64,000 nt of DNA from R-RK-3 sp963842775 (GTDB lineage: Bacteria; Pseudomonadota; Alphaproteobacteria; Rhizobiales; Rhodomicrobiaceae): assembly GCA_963842775.1 (NCBI GenBank), contig CAWJHQ010000015.1, positions 62,001 to 126,000 of the forward strand, read 5' to 3'. The notes beneath the pieces are model-generated. The model saw nothing but the letters and a program-made list of their open reading frames with translations, was not told the origin of the DNA and ran no database searches. The first letter of the stretch is position 1. Every line of letters begins with the position of its first letter. Below, one piece after another: positions 1 to 10,837 of this stretch. The position numbers and the translations under genes are program-made.

Positions 1-2
1 GA

Positions 3-659
3 AGTCAGACACCGCTCGGCACCGCGCTCATGATGTCCGTGGCCGCCGCCGCGGTCGGCTTCGTCGCACCGCGTCTGGTGCTCGACAAGCTGATCGCAAG
101 GCGGCAGGCCAGCGTGCTGCGCGCCTTTCCCGACGCGCTCGATCTTCTGCTCATCTGCGTGCAGTCCGGCTTGTCCGCCGAGGCCGCGCTCTCCAAGGTC
201 GCCAAGGACATATCCTGCCAGTCGATCGAGCTGGCGGAAGAGCTGAGCCTGACGATGGCCGAGCTGTCCTATCTGCCCGTGCGCTGGAAGGCCTATGCAA
301 ATCTCGCCGAGCGCACCGGCATCCCCACGGTCAAGCTGATCACGGCGGCGCTGATGCAGGCCGAACGCTACGGCACGTCGGTCGGCCAGGCATTGTCCGC
401 AGCCGCGCGCGAGGGCCGCGAAGCGCGCATCGCCGAGGCCGAACGCAAGGCCGCCTCGCTGCCGCCGAAGCTTGCCATTCCGCTGGTTGCGTTCTTCCTG
501 CCGGTGCTGCTGGCCATCATCCTGATGCCCGCGCTGATGCAGGCCAGTCAGGTCTTAAAGGAGCGGGAGAGCAGCTTTATTGCGCCCCCGGCCAATCCTG
601 GCCAGCATCGGCGAACCGAGCTTCCCAGCCCGCCGGCCGATTTGCCGGCGCATCGCTGA
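3..659 (+). CDS. tadC: TadC-like type II secretion F-domain protein (5' partial)
   Basis: Inner-membrane platform protein of a Tad (tight adherence) pilus or secretion system, with a T2SSF domain. The frame is open to the left edge, so the start lies outside the window; the first ATG seen at 30 is internal. The helix-rich cytoplasmic part carries the typical FPDALDLLLICVQSGLSAE segment, and a hydrophobic segment (PLVAFFLPVLLAIILMP) closes the domain. About 35 residues after that segment look low-complexity and overlap the convergent TPR gene by 83 bp, so the true stop may be earlier. Family assignment is firm; the C-terminus is uncertain. Confidence 0.82.
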   Translation, partial: SQTPLGTALMMSVAAAAVGFVAPRLVLDKLIARRQASVLRAFPDALDLLLICVQSGLSAEAALSKVAKDISCQSIELAEELSLTMAELSYLPVRWKAYANLAERTGIPTVKLITAALMQAERYGTSVGQALSAAAREGREARIAEAERKAASLPPKLAIPLVAFFLPVLLAIILMPALMQASQVLKERESSFIAPPANPGQHRRTELPSPPADLPAHR

Positions 660-1353
660 TGTTCATGAAACGCCGAATCGCGCTTGCGCCGGCATGTTTC
701 AGGGACCGAGGCAGCTTGGCCTGGGCAAGACGGTCGGCTTCCGCAAAATTACCTTCCACGGCCAGCGCCACGGCCAGATTGCGTCTGATCCGCCCCGCAT
801 GAGCGGGGTTCAACGATGGCGAGGCGAGCGCTTGGCGCAACAGCGAGGCTGCCTCTGCGGCCCGGTTTTCAAGCAAATAGCTGACAGCCAGATTGTTGAG
901 GACAGCGCTATCTTCCGCCGAGAGGCTCTTAGCCTTGACGAGCGCGCCCCGCGCCTCAGACGGCCTGCCGCCGCGCCATTCGAGCACGCCCTGGGCGGAA
1001 AGAGCCCGCCAGTCTCCCGGGTCGGATGCGACGGCGCTTTCCAGCAGCCGGGCGGCGAGTTCGTCATGCCCCATCGCCAGGGCTAGCCGCCCATAGGCGG
1101 ACTGGACCCCGCTATTGCTGGGATAGCGCCGATATGCCGTCTCCAGCACACCGAGCGCCGCAACATCGGCACCGGCGAGACGAAGCGTCTCGGCCCTCTT
1201 CACAGCTTCGGCAGGGGAGGAGAAGGCGGCCCTTTCAGTGACTTGTGGGTCCGGATCGAGGCGAGTCGACGATCTGGACGTCCCGCCTTCGCACCCTGTC
1301 ATCACGCAGGTCGATATATAAAGCAGCGCCAAGCGTCCTAATCGTTTAGGCAT
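577..1353 (-). CDS. TPR-repeat lipoprotein, TadD-like
   Basis: Protein of 258 aa with an N-terminal signal ending in a lipobox-like VMTGC at residues 17-21, then tetratricopeptide repeats from about residue 50 to 200 (for example SAYGRLALAMGHDELAARLL and NNLAVSYLLENRAAEAASLL). TadD proteins are TPR lipoproteins thought to act as pilotins in Tad pilus assembly, and the tadC-like gene alongside supports that role. Here the gene is convergent with tadC rather than co-directional. Its last 83 bp overlap the tadC reading frame. The family (TPR lipoprotein) is clear; the TadD assignment is by context. Confidence 0.75.
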   Translation of the reverse strand: MPKRLGRLALLYISTCVMTGCEGGTSRSSTRLDPDPQVTERAAFSSPAEAVKRAETLRLAGADVAALGVLETAYRRYPSNSGVQSAYGRLALAMGHDELAARLLESAVASDPGDWRALSAQGVLEWRGGRPSEARGALVKAKSLSAEDSAVLNNLAVSYLLENRAAEAASLLRQALASPSLNPAHAGRIRRNLAVALAVEGNFAEADRLAQAKLPRSLKHAGASAIRRFMNISDAPANRPAGWEARFADAGQDWPGAQ

Positions 1354-1484
1354 GTCAATCCCTTTTAATTATGAATTTAACTAAAAGAGATTCGCCTTTA
1401 GCATAAATAAGTAGATTCAACCCGCGTGCGGATCTGCCTCATTTTCCTCGGGAATGCGTGTCCCATGGAACACCGGCCGAGGAG

Positions 1485-2132
1485 TTACATTTCCGCTCTC
1501 GCGCCTTCGGCCCAAGCGACCATCTCGGGCATCAACATCATGGCGTCGCGGTAGCTGGCCGCTGTTCCGTCGTCACCGAAGCGGTTCAGATCGACCTCAT
1601 AGGTGCGGAAACGGCTCGCTACGGGCGCGAACATTGCGTCGGCCACCGAGAAGCCGCCGAACAGAAACGAACCGCCGCCGCCGAACCGCCTGCGGCAGTC
1701 CTTCCAAATCGCGACGATGCGCGCGATGTCGGCAGAGACCGCCTCGCTTGCATCGGGAAAGCCGAGAACATTGATGAAATCCATCGGGCACTCGTTCCGA
1801 AGCGCCTGGAATCCCGAATGCATTTCGGCGGACACGCAGCGCGCGATGGCTCGGGCATCCCTGTCGGCCGGCCATAGGGGCTTGTTCGGATGTTGTTCAG
1901 CCAAGAACTCTATAATGGCCAGAGTGTCCCAGATAAGGAGACCATCGCTCTTGAGCACGGGCACTTTGCCGGAAGGCGAATGGCGCAGAATTTCTGCGGG
2001 CGTTTCCGGTTGCCGCAGCCGGATCGGCGTCTCGCTGAAAGGTATACCGAAGGCCTTCATGACCAGCCAGGGGCGCAGGCTCCAGGACGAGGTATTCTTG
2101 TTGCCGATGACCAGTTCGTAAGTTCCGCTCAC
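1485..2132 (-). CDS. Glutathione S-transferase family protein
   Basis: 215 aa, the normal length for a cytosolic GST. The N-terminal thioredoxin-fold domain (residues 1-80) starts ELVIGNKNTSSWSLRPWLVM, with a Ser pair near the glutathione site and the cis-Pro motif GKVPVLKSDG. The segment IWDTLAIIEFLAEQ follows, then an all-helical C-terminal domain with the N-capping stretch FSVADAMFAPV. The NKNTSSWS start resembles the family that includes maleylacetoacetate-isomerase-like enzymes. The substrate cannot be predicted. It is divergent from the aminopeptidase gene 54 bp away. Confidence 0.85.
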   Translation of the reverse strand: MSGTYELVIGNKNTSSWSLRPWLVMKAFGIPFSETPIRLRQPETPAEILRHSPSGKVPVLKSDGLLIWDTLAIIEFLAEQHPNKPLWPADRDARAIARCVSAEMHSGFQALRNECPMDFINVLGFPDASEAVSADIARIVAIWKDCRRRFGGGGSFLFGGFSVADAMFAPVASRFRTYEVDLNRFGDDGTAASYRDAMMLMPEMVAWAEGARAEM

Positions 2133-2186
2133 GGATAATCCCTCCCACTTAGAGCCACAAACCTCAGAAGATCGCGCAGATAAACG

Positions 2187-3613
<1,427 letters not shown>

Positions 3614-3617
<4 letters not shown>

Positions 3618-4486
3618 ATGCAGGCAAGCTCGATCCGCGGCGTCACGTCTACCGCGACGACATGGCGGCCGCATCGCTTAAGGACAAGGTGCAGGCGCAG
3701 CGCTATGTTCAGGGCGAGCTTCGTCAGGTCGTGGGCGCCGTGGCGCCGGTCCGGTTGGTGCCGCGCTTCGATGCCCCGCTGCTCACAGAAGCCCTGTGCG
3801 GCGAACTCGCGACCGTGTACGAGGTCCGCGACGGCTGGGGCTGGGTGCAGCTCGAAAATGACGGCTATGTCGGCTACATGCCGATGGACAATCTCTCCGC
3901 CACCATCGATGAACCGACCCACTGGGTTGCCTCACGCGCGACATTCATCTATCCCGCGCCCGATCTCAAACGCCCGCCTGTCATGCGGCTGAGCTTCAAT
4001 GGCAAGGTTACGGTGACCGGCCGCGAAGGCCGCTTCCTGGAACTGGCGCGCGGCGGCTTCGTCTATGGCGGGCATTTGCAGCCGATGGAAGAAAAGGCCA
4101 AGGACTTCGTGCGCCTGGCGGAACGGCTCGTCGGCACGCCCTATCTGTGGGGTGGACGCAGCAGCGTCGGCATCGATTGCTCGGCGCTTGTACAGCTCGC
4201 CTTGCAAGGCACGGGCGCCGCTTGCCCCCGCGACAGCGACATGCTGGAGGGCGAGATCGGCGAGGCCCTGCCGAGCAAAAACATCGACACGCTGGAACGC
4301 GGCGATCTCGTCTTCTGGCGAGGACATGTCGGCATCGCGCAATCGAGCGAGTGGATGCTGCACGCCAGCGGCCATCAGATGGAAGTGGTGGTCGAGCCGA
4401 TCCGCCGCGCCGTGGAGCGCATCGCCACGACCCACGGCGAGGTAACCGCGATCAAGCGCATTCCGGGACTGAAGCTGGCGAGCTGA
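3614..4486 (+). CDS. C40 family (NlpC/P60) peptidase with SH3 domains
   Basis: 290 aa. The N-terminal two-thirds hold bacterial SH3-like modules (about residues 30-160: TVYEVRDGWGWVQLENDGYVG, then a second copy ending FVYGGHL). The C-terminal NlpC/P60 domain has catalytic Cys in GIDCSALVQ, His in RGHVGIA, and a third polar residue near LHASGHQ. Such enzymes cut gamma-D-Glu-diaminopimelate bonds in murein peptides. I chose the ATG at 3614, which overlaps the preceding stop as ATGA, over the upstream ATG at 3566, which would overlap the aminopeptidase by 50 bp. No signal peptide is seen, so it may act on recycled muropeptides in the cytoplasm. Confidence 0.9.
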
Positions 4487-4541
4487 TCTGCGGGCCAACT
4501 GCTGACCCGGATGCCGCGCGGATGCGAAAAATAGGGCATTG

Positions 4542-4967
4542 ATGATCAGGGGCGCTGTTCCCGAAGACTTTTCCACGATCGACGCCTTCGACCCTTTTGC
4601 AGGAGATCGCGCCGAAGAGATCGCGGACGGCCGGATGCTCGTCCTCGAGGATCCTCATGAGAGCTCAGTCGTCGGTTATGTGTCTTGGACACGCAACGGA
4701 TTTGTCGGCCACGATTACATTACGTTCCTTTGTGTCGCGGAAACACGTCGGCGTCGCGGCCGGGCGACGGAGCTGCTGCGAGCGGCCGAAACGGCGATCG
4801 GGCCGGGCCGCATCTTCATATCGACGGAAGAGGATAATGACGCGATGCTGGCGCTGTTGCGGCGCGAGGACTGGAATTTCGCCGGATCTGTAGCCGGCAC
4901 GAACCTGAACGGTATGGCCGAACTGTTCTTTTTCAAAGACTTCGACTCTGGCGGCCTGAGCCGATAG
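4542..4967 (+). CDS. GNAT family N-acetyltransferase
   Basis: 141 aa single-domain GNAT fold. The sequence ITFLCVAETRRRRGRATELL matches the beta4 and acetyl-CoA pyrophosphate-binding loop (R/Q-x-x-G-x-G/A). The fold ends with the usual beta5-alpha4 stretch (IFISTEEDNDAMLALLRRE) and a C-terminal hydrophobic strand. The ATG at 4542 has AGGG five bases upstream; a TTG at 4539 is the only earlier alternative. Acceptor substrate unknown. It follows the peptidase gene by 55 bp on the same strand. Confidence 0.8.
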   Translation: MIRGAVPEDFSTIDAFDPFAGDRAEEIADGRMLVLEDPHESSVVGYVSWTRNGFVGHDYITFLCVAETRRRRGRATELLRAAETAIGPGRIFISTEEDNDAMLALLRREDWNFAGSVAGTNLNGMAELFFFKDFDSGGLSR

Positions 4968-5009
4968 GCGAACGCGTGCGGGCGGAAGAATGATGAGAAA
5001 AACGACGCA

Positions 5010-5828
5010 TCAAGCAGGCTGCGCCGGCACGCCGGATCGCGCGAGGCGCACGTCAGTTGTCCGCATTTGCGAAGTATCGCCACGCAGTTCAATGCGTCCG
5101 AGTCGCTCAAGGGCGAAGAGCCGCGACACCAGGAAATCGTCCCCGATCTGGCTTACATCCTGGTCTATGAATGTCTCCCCCAGTGCCTCGCCTACGATCC
5201 GCGCCATTTTCTGCCAATTGGGCGTGACGCAGGCTAGCAGCAGCGCGTCGTAAGCCGAAATCGGGACGGACACTAGTTGCCCGCCCTCCAGCTTACGCAA
5301 CGGTGCATTCTCTTCTCTCAGGCCGGACCAGAGCTGCATATATCTGGACCTTTCGTTGTCAGAGAGCGGCCGGGCAAGTGCGAACAGGTCATGCTCGACG
5401 ACCACGTCTGCGGAAAGCAAGGCGAGCGATATGACAAGCTGCGGGTGCCGCAATTGCCCACCACGTCCGCGACGTGCCAGTTCAACATCCGTCAGGTCGA
5501 CAATCTGACACGGCGCATCTTCCATACGGCAGAGCCATTCCAGAAAGCCAGCGTATTCGCCCGCGGATCGGCGTGAGAACCATGCGACCTTGAGAGGGTC
5601 AGCACCGAGCGCGGACGCCCAGAATGCTTCGAGAGAGGCATCGTAGTGATAACAGTAGCCGTATTCGCGCTCTATCCACGCGTTCCGAGCCGTCTGGCTC
5701 GACGGGTTGATCGGTCCAACCCTGAAATCATCATCCAATGCAACAACAGGCTCGCCGCACCCCAACAGTTCAAGGGCTTCACGCAAATTCTTCGCGGCCG
5801 AGGAATTGAAGGTGACATGCATGGCCAC
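5010..5828 (-). CDS. DUF1835 domain-containing protein
   Basis: 272 aa soluble protein starting MAMHVTFNSSAAKNLREAL and continuing GEPVVALDDDFRVGPI, the pattern of the DUF1835 N-terminal domain. A DUF3658-like C-terminal region follows (from about residue 165), rich in Leu/Arg and ending with a winged-helix-like ALERLGRIELRGD. No catalytic motif is recognised. Function is unknown for the family. It lies downstream of the Clp-N membrane gene on the same strand with a 19-bp gap, so the pair may form one transcript. Confidence 0.75.
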   Translation of the reverse strand: MAMHVTFNSSAAKNLREALELLGCGEPVVALDDDFRVGPINPSSQTARNAWIEREYGYCYHYDASLEAFWASALGADPLKVAWFSRRSAGEYAGFLEWLCRMEDAPCQIVDLTDVELARRGRGGQLRHPQLVISLALLSADVVVEHDLFALARPLSDNERSRYMQLWSGLREENAPLRKLEGGQLVSVPISAYDALLLACVTPNWQKMARIVGEALGETFIDQDVSQIGDDFLVSRLFALERLGRIELRGDTSQMRTTDVRLARSGVPAQPA

Positions 5829-5847
5829 GCATCCCTAGTCCAGGCGG

Positions 5848-7557
5848 CTATTTCTCCAGGATCCGCATGCCGATTAACGCGATTTCGGTCAGAACGCCCC
5901 CCAGGATCATCGCCGCGAGCCACTGTATGCCGCGACCCAGGCTGCGCAAGACATTCATCCGCACACGCACTGTGATCACCTGATCCGGCAGTGCCGTGTC
6001 GCCGACGAGACCGTTCTTGTCGATGCTGCGCGCCGCGATGATCACCTGAAGCCTGCGCTGGCCGGTCTCACTCGGCGTCACCACCCAGCGCCAGCGGCCG
6101 TAAGTCTCGCCGTCCGCGGCCTCGGGACGCTCGAAAATCCACTGGGTTTCCGGGCTTAGCGGCTCGATGTTGAAGCCGCCATCCGGCGAGCGCAGCATGA
6201 CGCTCATCGCCTGCGTGATCATGATGTCGTGCCGGACCGGTTCGGCGCGGCCCTCCATGCCCCGGCCAAGCGTGACGCTGTCTTCCCGCGAAATCCGCAC
6301 TTCGATGCGCTCGGGTACAGCGGCGCGCATACGGCGCGGGATGTTCTCGATGAGACGGCCGAGAAGGGCGTCATAAGGGCCAGGCCGCCGCGTCTTCTGG
6401 CGGCCCTTCGGGCGATCCGGCGCAGCACTTTTCGCAGCGCCTTTCGCCGCAGCGGGTGGTGGAGCAGGAAGCGGCCGCTTCTTGGCCTGCTTGGCCGAGG
6501 GTTGAGGCGCTGGTGCCGGGGCCGGTGATGGCGGCGGCGCGGGGGTAGGCGCTGTCAGAGGCGCCTGGGGGCGCGACGCGCCTGGCCGCACCCGCATTTG
6601 GTCGAGTCGTGCCGGCGACGGTACTTGCAGTTCGGCCCGCCGCGGAATCGGTGGCGGCACGGAAGCGGGGGCATAGCCGCTGCCGCTGTCGCTTGCGTCC
6701 CGTGGACGCGGCTGAGCATATGGCTGCTGCGGGGACGCGGTGGAATATTTCTCGTCCTGGTAAAAATCGTCATCATCATCGTCGAACGGCGGCACCACCT
6801 GGGGCTTCGCGGGCGGCGATGACGGAGCGGTTCGGGTCGCGGCGGCGGGCACGGGGGCTTGCGGACTCTCCCAGCTCGGCTTCGCATCCGGTTTCGACTC
6901 AACCTCGCTGACCTCTTCCAGCTCGAGGTCGGAATCCTGGTCTTCACCGGCGGACAAACGCTCGGTGAGTCCCGGGCTCTCACGCGCGGGCAAGGGCGCG
7001 GGCTGGGCGGGCGCGGCTTCCTGCGGGGCGGGCGACGCCGAAGGCGGAGTCGTTGGAGCTGCAGCGGGTTTCGGCGCCGGCCTGCCCCCCGTCGACTTGC
7101 CGCGATTGGAATAGAGCCAGGTCATCGCGGCGGAATAGGTGAAGCTGTTGCGCTTCAGAATGTCGGCCGCAGGATTGTCGCTTTCCCGTGAGATCGCCGC
7201 CAGAACGAAAGCGGCATCGACCTCCTGGCAGTTGAGCCGGTCGGCGTCATCCGATGCCGTCTGCAGAACACGCTCGACCTTATAGCTGGCGCGCAAATCG
7301 AACTGGCCCGGCGTGTAAAGCGTCGCGAGGTTGCGGTTCACGGTGTCGGCGGCACTCACCTTGATGGCGGCAATGTCGGCGCGCACGCCTTCCAGCAACG
7401 CAAGCGCATCCGGATCGTCAAGCAGCGACAAAAGCAGATGTTCGAGCGTGACGTAGCGATGCGAGCGCTGTTGCGCAGCAGAAATGGCTCGCCGTATCGA
7501 CAGTGACAGATAGGCCGATTGCGGTAGTTCGGTCATGAATCCCGATGTTTCGGCCAC
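5848..7557 (-). CDS. Clp N-domain membrane protein without AAA+ ATPase
   Basis: 569 aa with three parts. Residues 8-150 form a Clp R/N domain (LSIRRAISAAQQRSHRYVTL, EHLLLSLLDDPDA, then a second half with LNCQEVDAAFVLAAI). Residues 155-370 are a Pro/Ala/Asp-rich linker with a run of acidic residues (FDDDDDDFY). Residues 380-569 are a conserved globular region ending in one transmembrane helix (IQWLAAMILGGVLTEIALIG). There is no Walker A or B and no protease domain, so it cannot be ClpA, ClpB or ClpC. The fold suggests an adaptor or substrate receptor anchored at the inner membrane. The GTG at 7557 follows a strong GGGGGAAGG; an ATG at 7536 is the alternative start. Confidence 0.8.
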   Translation of the reverse strand: MAETSGFMTELPQSAYLSLSIRRAISAAQQRSHRYVTLEHLLLSLLDDPDALALLEGVRADIAAIKVSAADTVNRNLATLYTPGQFDLRASYKVERVLQTASDDADRLNCQEVDAAFVLAAISRESDNPAADILKRNSFTYSAAMTWLYSNRGKSTGGRPAPKPAAAPTTPPSASPAPQEAAPAQPAPLPARESPGLTERLSAGEDQDSDLELEEVSEVESKPDAKPSWESPQAPVPAAATRTAPSSPPAKPQVVPPFDDDDDDFYQDEKYSTASPQQPYAQPRPRDASDSGSGYAPASVPPPIPRRAELQVPSPARLDQMRVRPGASRPQAPLTAPTPAPPPSPAPAPAPQPSAKQAKKRPLPAPPPAAAKGAAKSAAPDRPKGRQKTRRPGPYDALLGRLIENIPRRMRAAVPERIEVRISREDSVTLGRGMEGRAEPVRHDIMITQAMSVMLRSPDGGFNIEPLSPETQWIFERPEAADGETYGRWRWVVTPSETGQRRLQVIIAARSIDKNGLVGDTALPDQVITVRVRMNVLRSLGRGIQWLAAMILGGVLTEIALIGMRILEK

Positions 7558-7725
7558 GCCTTCCCCCGGGAGTTACGAAAGTGTAAAGCTCAACTGTTCA
7601 CATATCTTAATCCTGCTGCATGCGCGAGCACTTTAGAGCCACAATTGACAGCGCGTGTAATTCATTTATGGGGCGGCGTCGAGCCGCTATAACCGCGCTG
7701 GATACCAACTTTTCGAGCAGGATCA

Positions 7726-8640
7726 ATGCAAACGCCCCCGATGACGCCCGATACGCCCTTCACTCCGCACACCCATGCCGTGATCCTGTCCGAAGCCCTG
7801 CCCTTCATGCAGCGCTACGACCAGCAGGTCGTGGTGGTCAAATACGGCGGCCATGCCATGGGAAATGAGGCGCTGGCGGGCTGTTTCGCCAGCGATATCG
7901 TGCTTTTGGAGCAATCCGGTGTCAAGCCGATCGTGGTGCATGGCGGCGGACCGCAAATCGGCAAGCTGCTCGACCGCTTGCAGATCAAGAGCGAATTCGC
8001 CGATGGCCTGCGGGTGACGGACGCGGCCACCGTCGAGGTCGTCGAGATGGTGCTGGCGGGGTCGATCAACAAGCAGATCGTGGCGTCGATCAACAAGGCG
8101 GGCGGGCGGGCCTGCGGCATCTCCGGCAAGGACGCCAACCTCCTGATCGCCAAAAAGCTCGAGCGGCGCGTGCGCGATCCGAATTCCAATATCGAGAAGG
8201 TGATCGATCTCGGCTTCGTCGGCGAGCCGGAGCAGGTGAACCCGCGCATCGTCGAGGTGATCGCGGGCGGCGACCTCATCCCGGTGATCGCGCCGATCGG
8301 CGTGTCGCGCGACGGCGTCACCTACAACATCAACGCTGATACTTTCGCCTCGGCGCTGGCGAGTGCGATGAAAGCCAAGCGCCTGTTATTGCTGACGGAT
8401 GTCGCGGGGGTGCTGGACAAGAAGGGCGCGTTGATCCCGAAGCTGACCGTGAGCGAGGCGCGCGCGCTGATCGCCGATGGCACGATCAGCGGCGGGATGA
8501 TCCCGAAGGTCGAGGGATGCATCGACGTGGTCGAGGCGGGGGTCGAGGGTGTGGTGATCATCAACGGCAAGGTGCCGCACGCCGTGCTGATCGAGCTGTT
8601 CACGAAGCACGGGGCGGGGACGCTGATTGAGAGGGATTGA
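7726..8640 (+). CDS. argB: Acetylglutamate kinase
   Basis: Phosphorylates N-acetyl-L-glutamate with ATP, the second step of arginine synthesis. 304 aa, standard length. Amino-acid-kinase signatures are visible: VVVKYGGHAMG at the N-terminus (ATP phosphate-binding Lys and Gly-Gly), PIVVHGGGPQIGKLL for substrate binding, LRVTDAATVEVVEMVLAG, YNINADTFASALASAM, and LLLLTDVAGVLDKKG. The ATG is preceded by GAGCAGG. An arginase-like gene lies convergent downstream; its literal frame runs antisense through the last third of argB. Confidence 0.97.
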   Translation: MQTPPMTPDTPFTPHTHAVILSEALPFMQRYDQQVVVVKYGGHAMGNEALAGCFASDIVLLEQSGVKPIVVHGGGPQIGKLLDRLQIKSEFADGLRVTDAATVEVVEMVLAGSINKQIVASINKAGGRACGISGKDANLLIAKKLERRVRDPNSNIEKVIDLGFVGEPEQVNPRIVEVIAGGDLIPVIAPIGVSRDGVTYNINADTFASALASAMKAKRLLLLTDVAGVLDKKGALIPKLTVSEARALIADGTISGGMIPKVEGCIDVVEAGVEGVVIINGKVPHAVLIELFTKHGAGTLIERD

Positions 8641-8685
8641 TTGTGGCAGCCAAGGCTCCCGACGCTTCTTTGCCTTGCAGCCGGC

Positions 8686-9596
8686 TTACCCGCCTCTTGA
8701 TGGGAATGGCCGCCTAACGCCTCCGCCAGCGCGTCAACCAGACCACGACCAGCCGCCCCGTCAGTGTCGAGCGCGGGATTGTAGATCGTCACCTCCATGC
8801 CGACCGCTCGTCCGCTGGCCAGCGCCGTTTGCAGCACGACGATCATCTCGTCCCACGACAGGCCGCCGCTTAGCCGATAGTCGACGGCCGGCATGATGTC
8901 GTCGTCGAGGCAGTCGGCGTCGAAATGGATGAAGAAGCCGTCCAACTCGTCGCGGGTGAGATGCGCGACGGCGGCCTTTGCGGCCTTCTCCACGCCCATG
9001 CGCCGGATCGTCGGCAAGTCATAGGCCCGTAACGTGTCAGGAAGCGGCTGGCTTCCATATTCGGCCTGCTCCTCTGCGTCCCGGAAGGCGAAGGCGACCG
9101 TATCCTCCTCGCGCACCAGGGGGCCACGACCTTCGATATCGGACAGCAGCGGAGGGCCATGGCCCGTCACAAAAGCGAGGTCCATGCTTGCGGCCTCGCC
9201 CTCAGGGTTGGCTTCGGGCTGGTAGAAATCGGCGTGTCCATCGATGTACAGCAGCCCATAGCGCCCACGCCGCTTGAGGGCGAGCATCGCTCCCAACACG
9301 ATCGAGCAGTCGCCGCCTAGGACCAATGGAAACGATTTTTCATCCAGCACCGCCTCTACAGCGTCGGCGAGGCGGGGTGTCCAAGCGGCGATCGCAGCCG
9401 CGTTCAGCGTCAGAGTTTGCGGGTCTCGCACTGGGTCGTAAGGCGGAACGTCGAGCCGATCCGCCAAGCGGGCATTGAGGCGATCCGCCAGCCCTTCCGC
9501 GAGCAGGCGGTCGGCCAATTGCTCAACGCCGGTTGGCCTCAAGCCAAGAATCGACGGAGCTTGAATGATCGCGTAAGGGCGGGTTTTGGCGGACAT
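8686..9596 (-). CDS. Arginase/agmatinase family protein
   Basis: Ureohydrolase-fold hydrolase with the two-manganese site intact: LGGDCSIVLG, IDGHADFY (metal-binding D-x-H-x-D) and FFIHFDADCLDDDIMP (D-x-D), closing with a conserved GMEVTIYNPALD. The ATG at 9596 has a good AAGGAG. Family homology ends near LVDALAEALG at about 8705, which gives ~300 aa, the usual length. The literal frame has no stop there and runs on to 8322, antisense across argB. I place the end at 8686, where the neighbouring frame has TAA, assuming a one-base error near 8710. Substrate (arginine, agmatine, formimidoylglutamate or other) is not decided. Confidence 0.82.
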
Positions 9597-9764
9597 GGGC
9601 GTTCTCCTTAGTTTGAGGCCCTGATCCCGAGGCACCAAAAGATGACAAACATTGCGTCCGGGCCCGGTTCCACCCAGCGAAAGCAACGGCCGGCCTGTGC
9701 CTTTTGCAACAAACGGCGACCAGGCCCCGGTGACAAACGCGCCGCCAAGCCTTACTTTCCCGCC

Positions 9765-10505
9765 ATGCACCTGATCACCCCCGCCCCACTCACCGCCTTT
9801 AGCCGCGTCCAGACCTGGATCTTCGATCTCGACAACACGCTCTACCCCTCGGAATGCAACCTCTTTGCCGAGGTCGATCAGCGGATGGGGTCGTTCATTG
9901 CGGAATTCCTGGACGTGAGCTACGACGAGGCGAAGCGCGTCCAGAAGGACTATTACTACCGCTACGGCACCACGCTCGCCGGGCTGATGCGCGAGCATAA
10001 GCTGCCGCCCGAACGCTTCCTCGACTATGTACATGACATCGACCTCGCCCCGGTGTGCGAAGCCCCGGAGCTTGGCGCCGCACTTGAAAGGCTGCCGGGG
10101 CGGAAATTCATCTTCACCAATGGTTCGCGCCGCCATGCCGAGCGGGTCGCGGCAAAGCTCGGCGTGCTGCATCATTTCGACGAGCTGTTCGACATCGTCG
10201 CGGGCGATTATGTGCCCAAGCCGTCCCGGCAAGCCTATGACCGGTTTCTCGAGGCGCATGGCATCGATGGGCCGGCCGCCGCCATGTTCGAGGACATTCC
10301 GCATAATCTGGAGGCGCCGCATGCGCTCGGCATGGCGACGGTGCTGGTGCGCTCCACTTTCTTCGACCATCCATCGCAAAAAGGCATCGCCGAATGGCGC
10401 GCTTTGCCCGCGCATGTGCACCATATCACCGGCGATCTCACCGGGTTTCTCTGCGATATCCTCGCGGCCATTGAACCGGCGGCCGCCACCCGGCAAGCGA
10501 GCTGA
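9765..10505 (+). CDS. HAD-family pyrimidine 5'-nucleotidase
   Basis: 247 aa phosphatase of the HAD superfamily, type found beside argB and dapD in many alphaproteobacteria (SDT1/YjjG-like 5'-nucleotidase). Motif I is IFDLDNTLYP with the nucleophile and acid Asp, followed by a helical cap. Motif II is FIFTNGS, motif III the Lys in VAGDYVPKPSRQAY, and motif IV MFEDIPHNLE. The ATG at 9765 begins a protein of family length; the frame is open further upstream to 9642, but that stretch shows no conservation and lies in the divergent promoter region shared with the arginase gene. It probably dephosphorylates pyrimidine nucleotides. Confidence 0.9.
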   Translation: MHLITPAPLTAFSRVQTWIFDLDNTLYPSECNLFAEVDQRMGSFIAEFLDVSYDEAKRVQKDYYYRYGTTLAGLMREHKLPPERFLDYVHDIDLAPVCEAPELGAALERLPGRKFIFTNGSRRHAERVAAKLGVLHHFDELFDIVAGDYVPKPSRQAYDRFLEAHGIDGPAAAMFEDIPHNLEAPHALGMATVLVRSTFFDHPSQKGIAEWRALPAHVHHITGDLTGFLCDILAAIEPAAATRQAS

Positions 10506-10837
10506 CCGGCAGGAAAGCGACGTCGGGGGACGCCATCTTCCCTGCCGGCGCGACCCCGCGCTATGGAGCACCGGCCGGCCGGTTTTGCCTGCCGCGTACG
10601 CGGGACCGCCCACCGGGCACAAGGCCCGCGCGGCTGATTGAAGCTCGAATTCCGCTGATCGTGTTCGGCGCGGCGGCCTTCGGCGGCGCATCCGCCGTCA
10701 AGGCCATGCACCGAAAGCTCTGTCGCGATGTGCCGGAAACAGGTTCAAAGCCCCGCGATTTCGCTTCCGGCGATTGACAGACAGCCGCCGAGGCCGCACC
10801 AAAGGCTGAAACGATCGCAAGCATGAGGGGCACACCC
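10506..10837 (+). other. Intergenic stretch with no recognised gene
   Basis: 332 bp between the HAD phosphatase and dapD. A frame on the plus strand reads through 10630-10777 (ending KPRDFASGD, stop at 10775) with a hydrophobic run LIVFGAAAFGGASAV, but it has no convincing start or Shine-Dalgarno and I do not recognise it. No terminator or RNA was identified. Confidence 0.4.
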
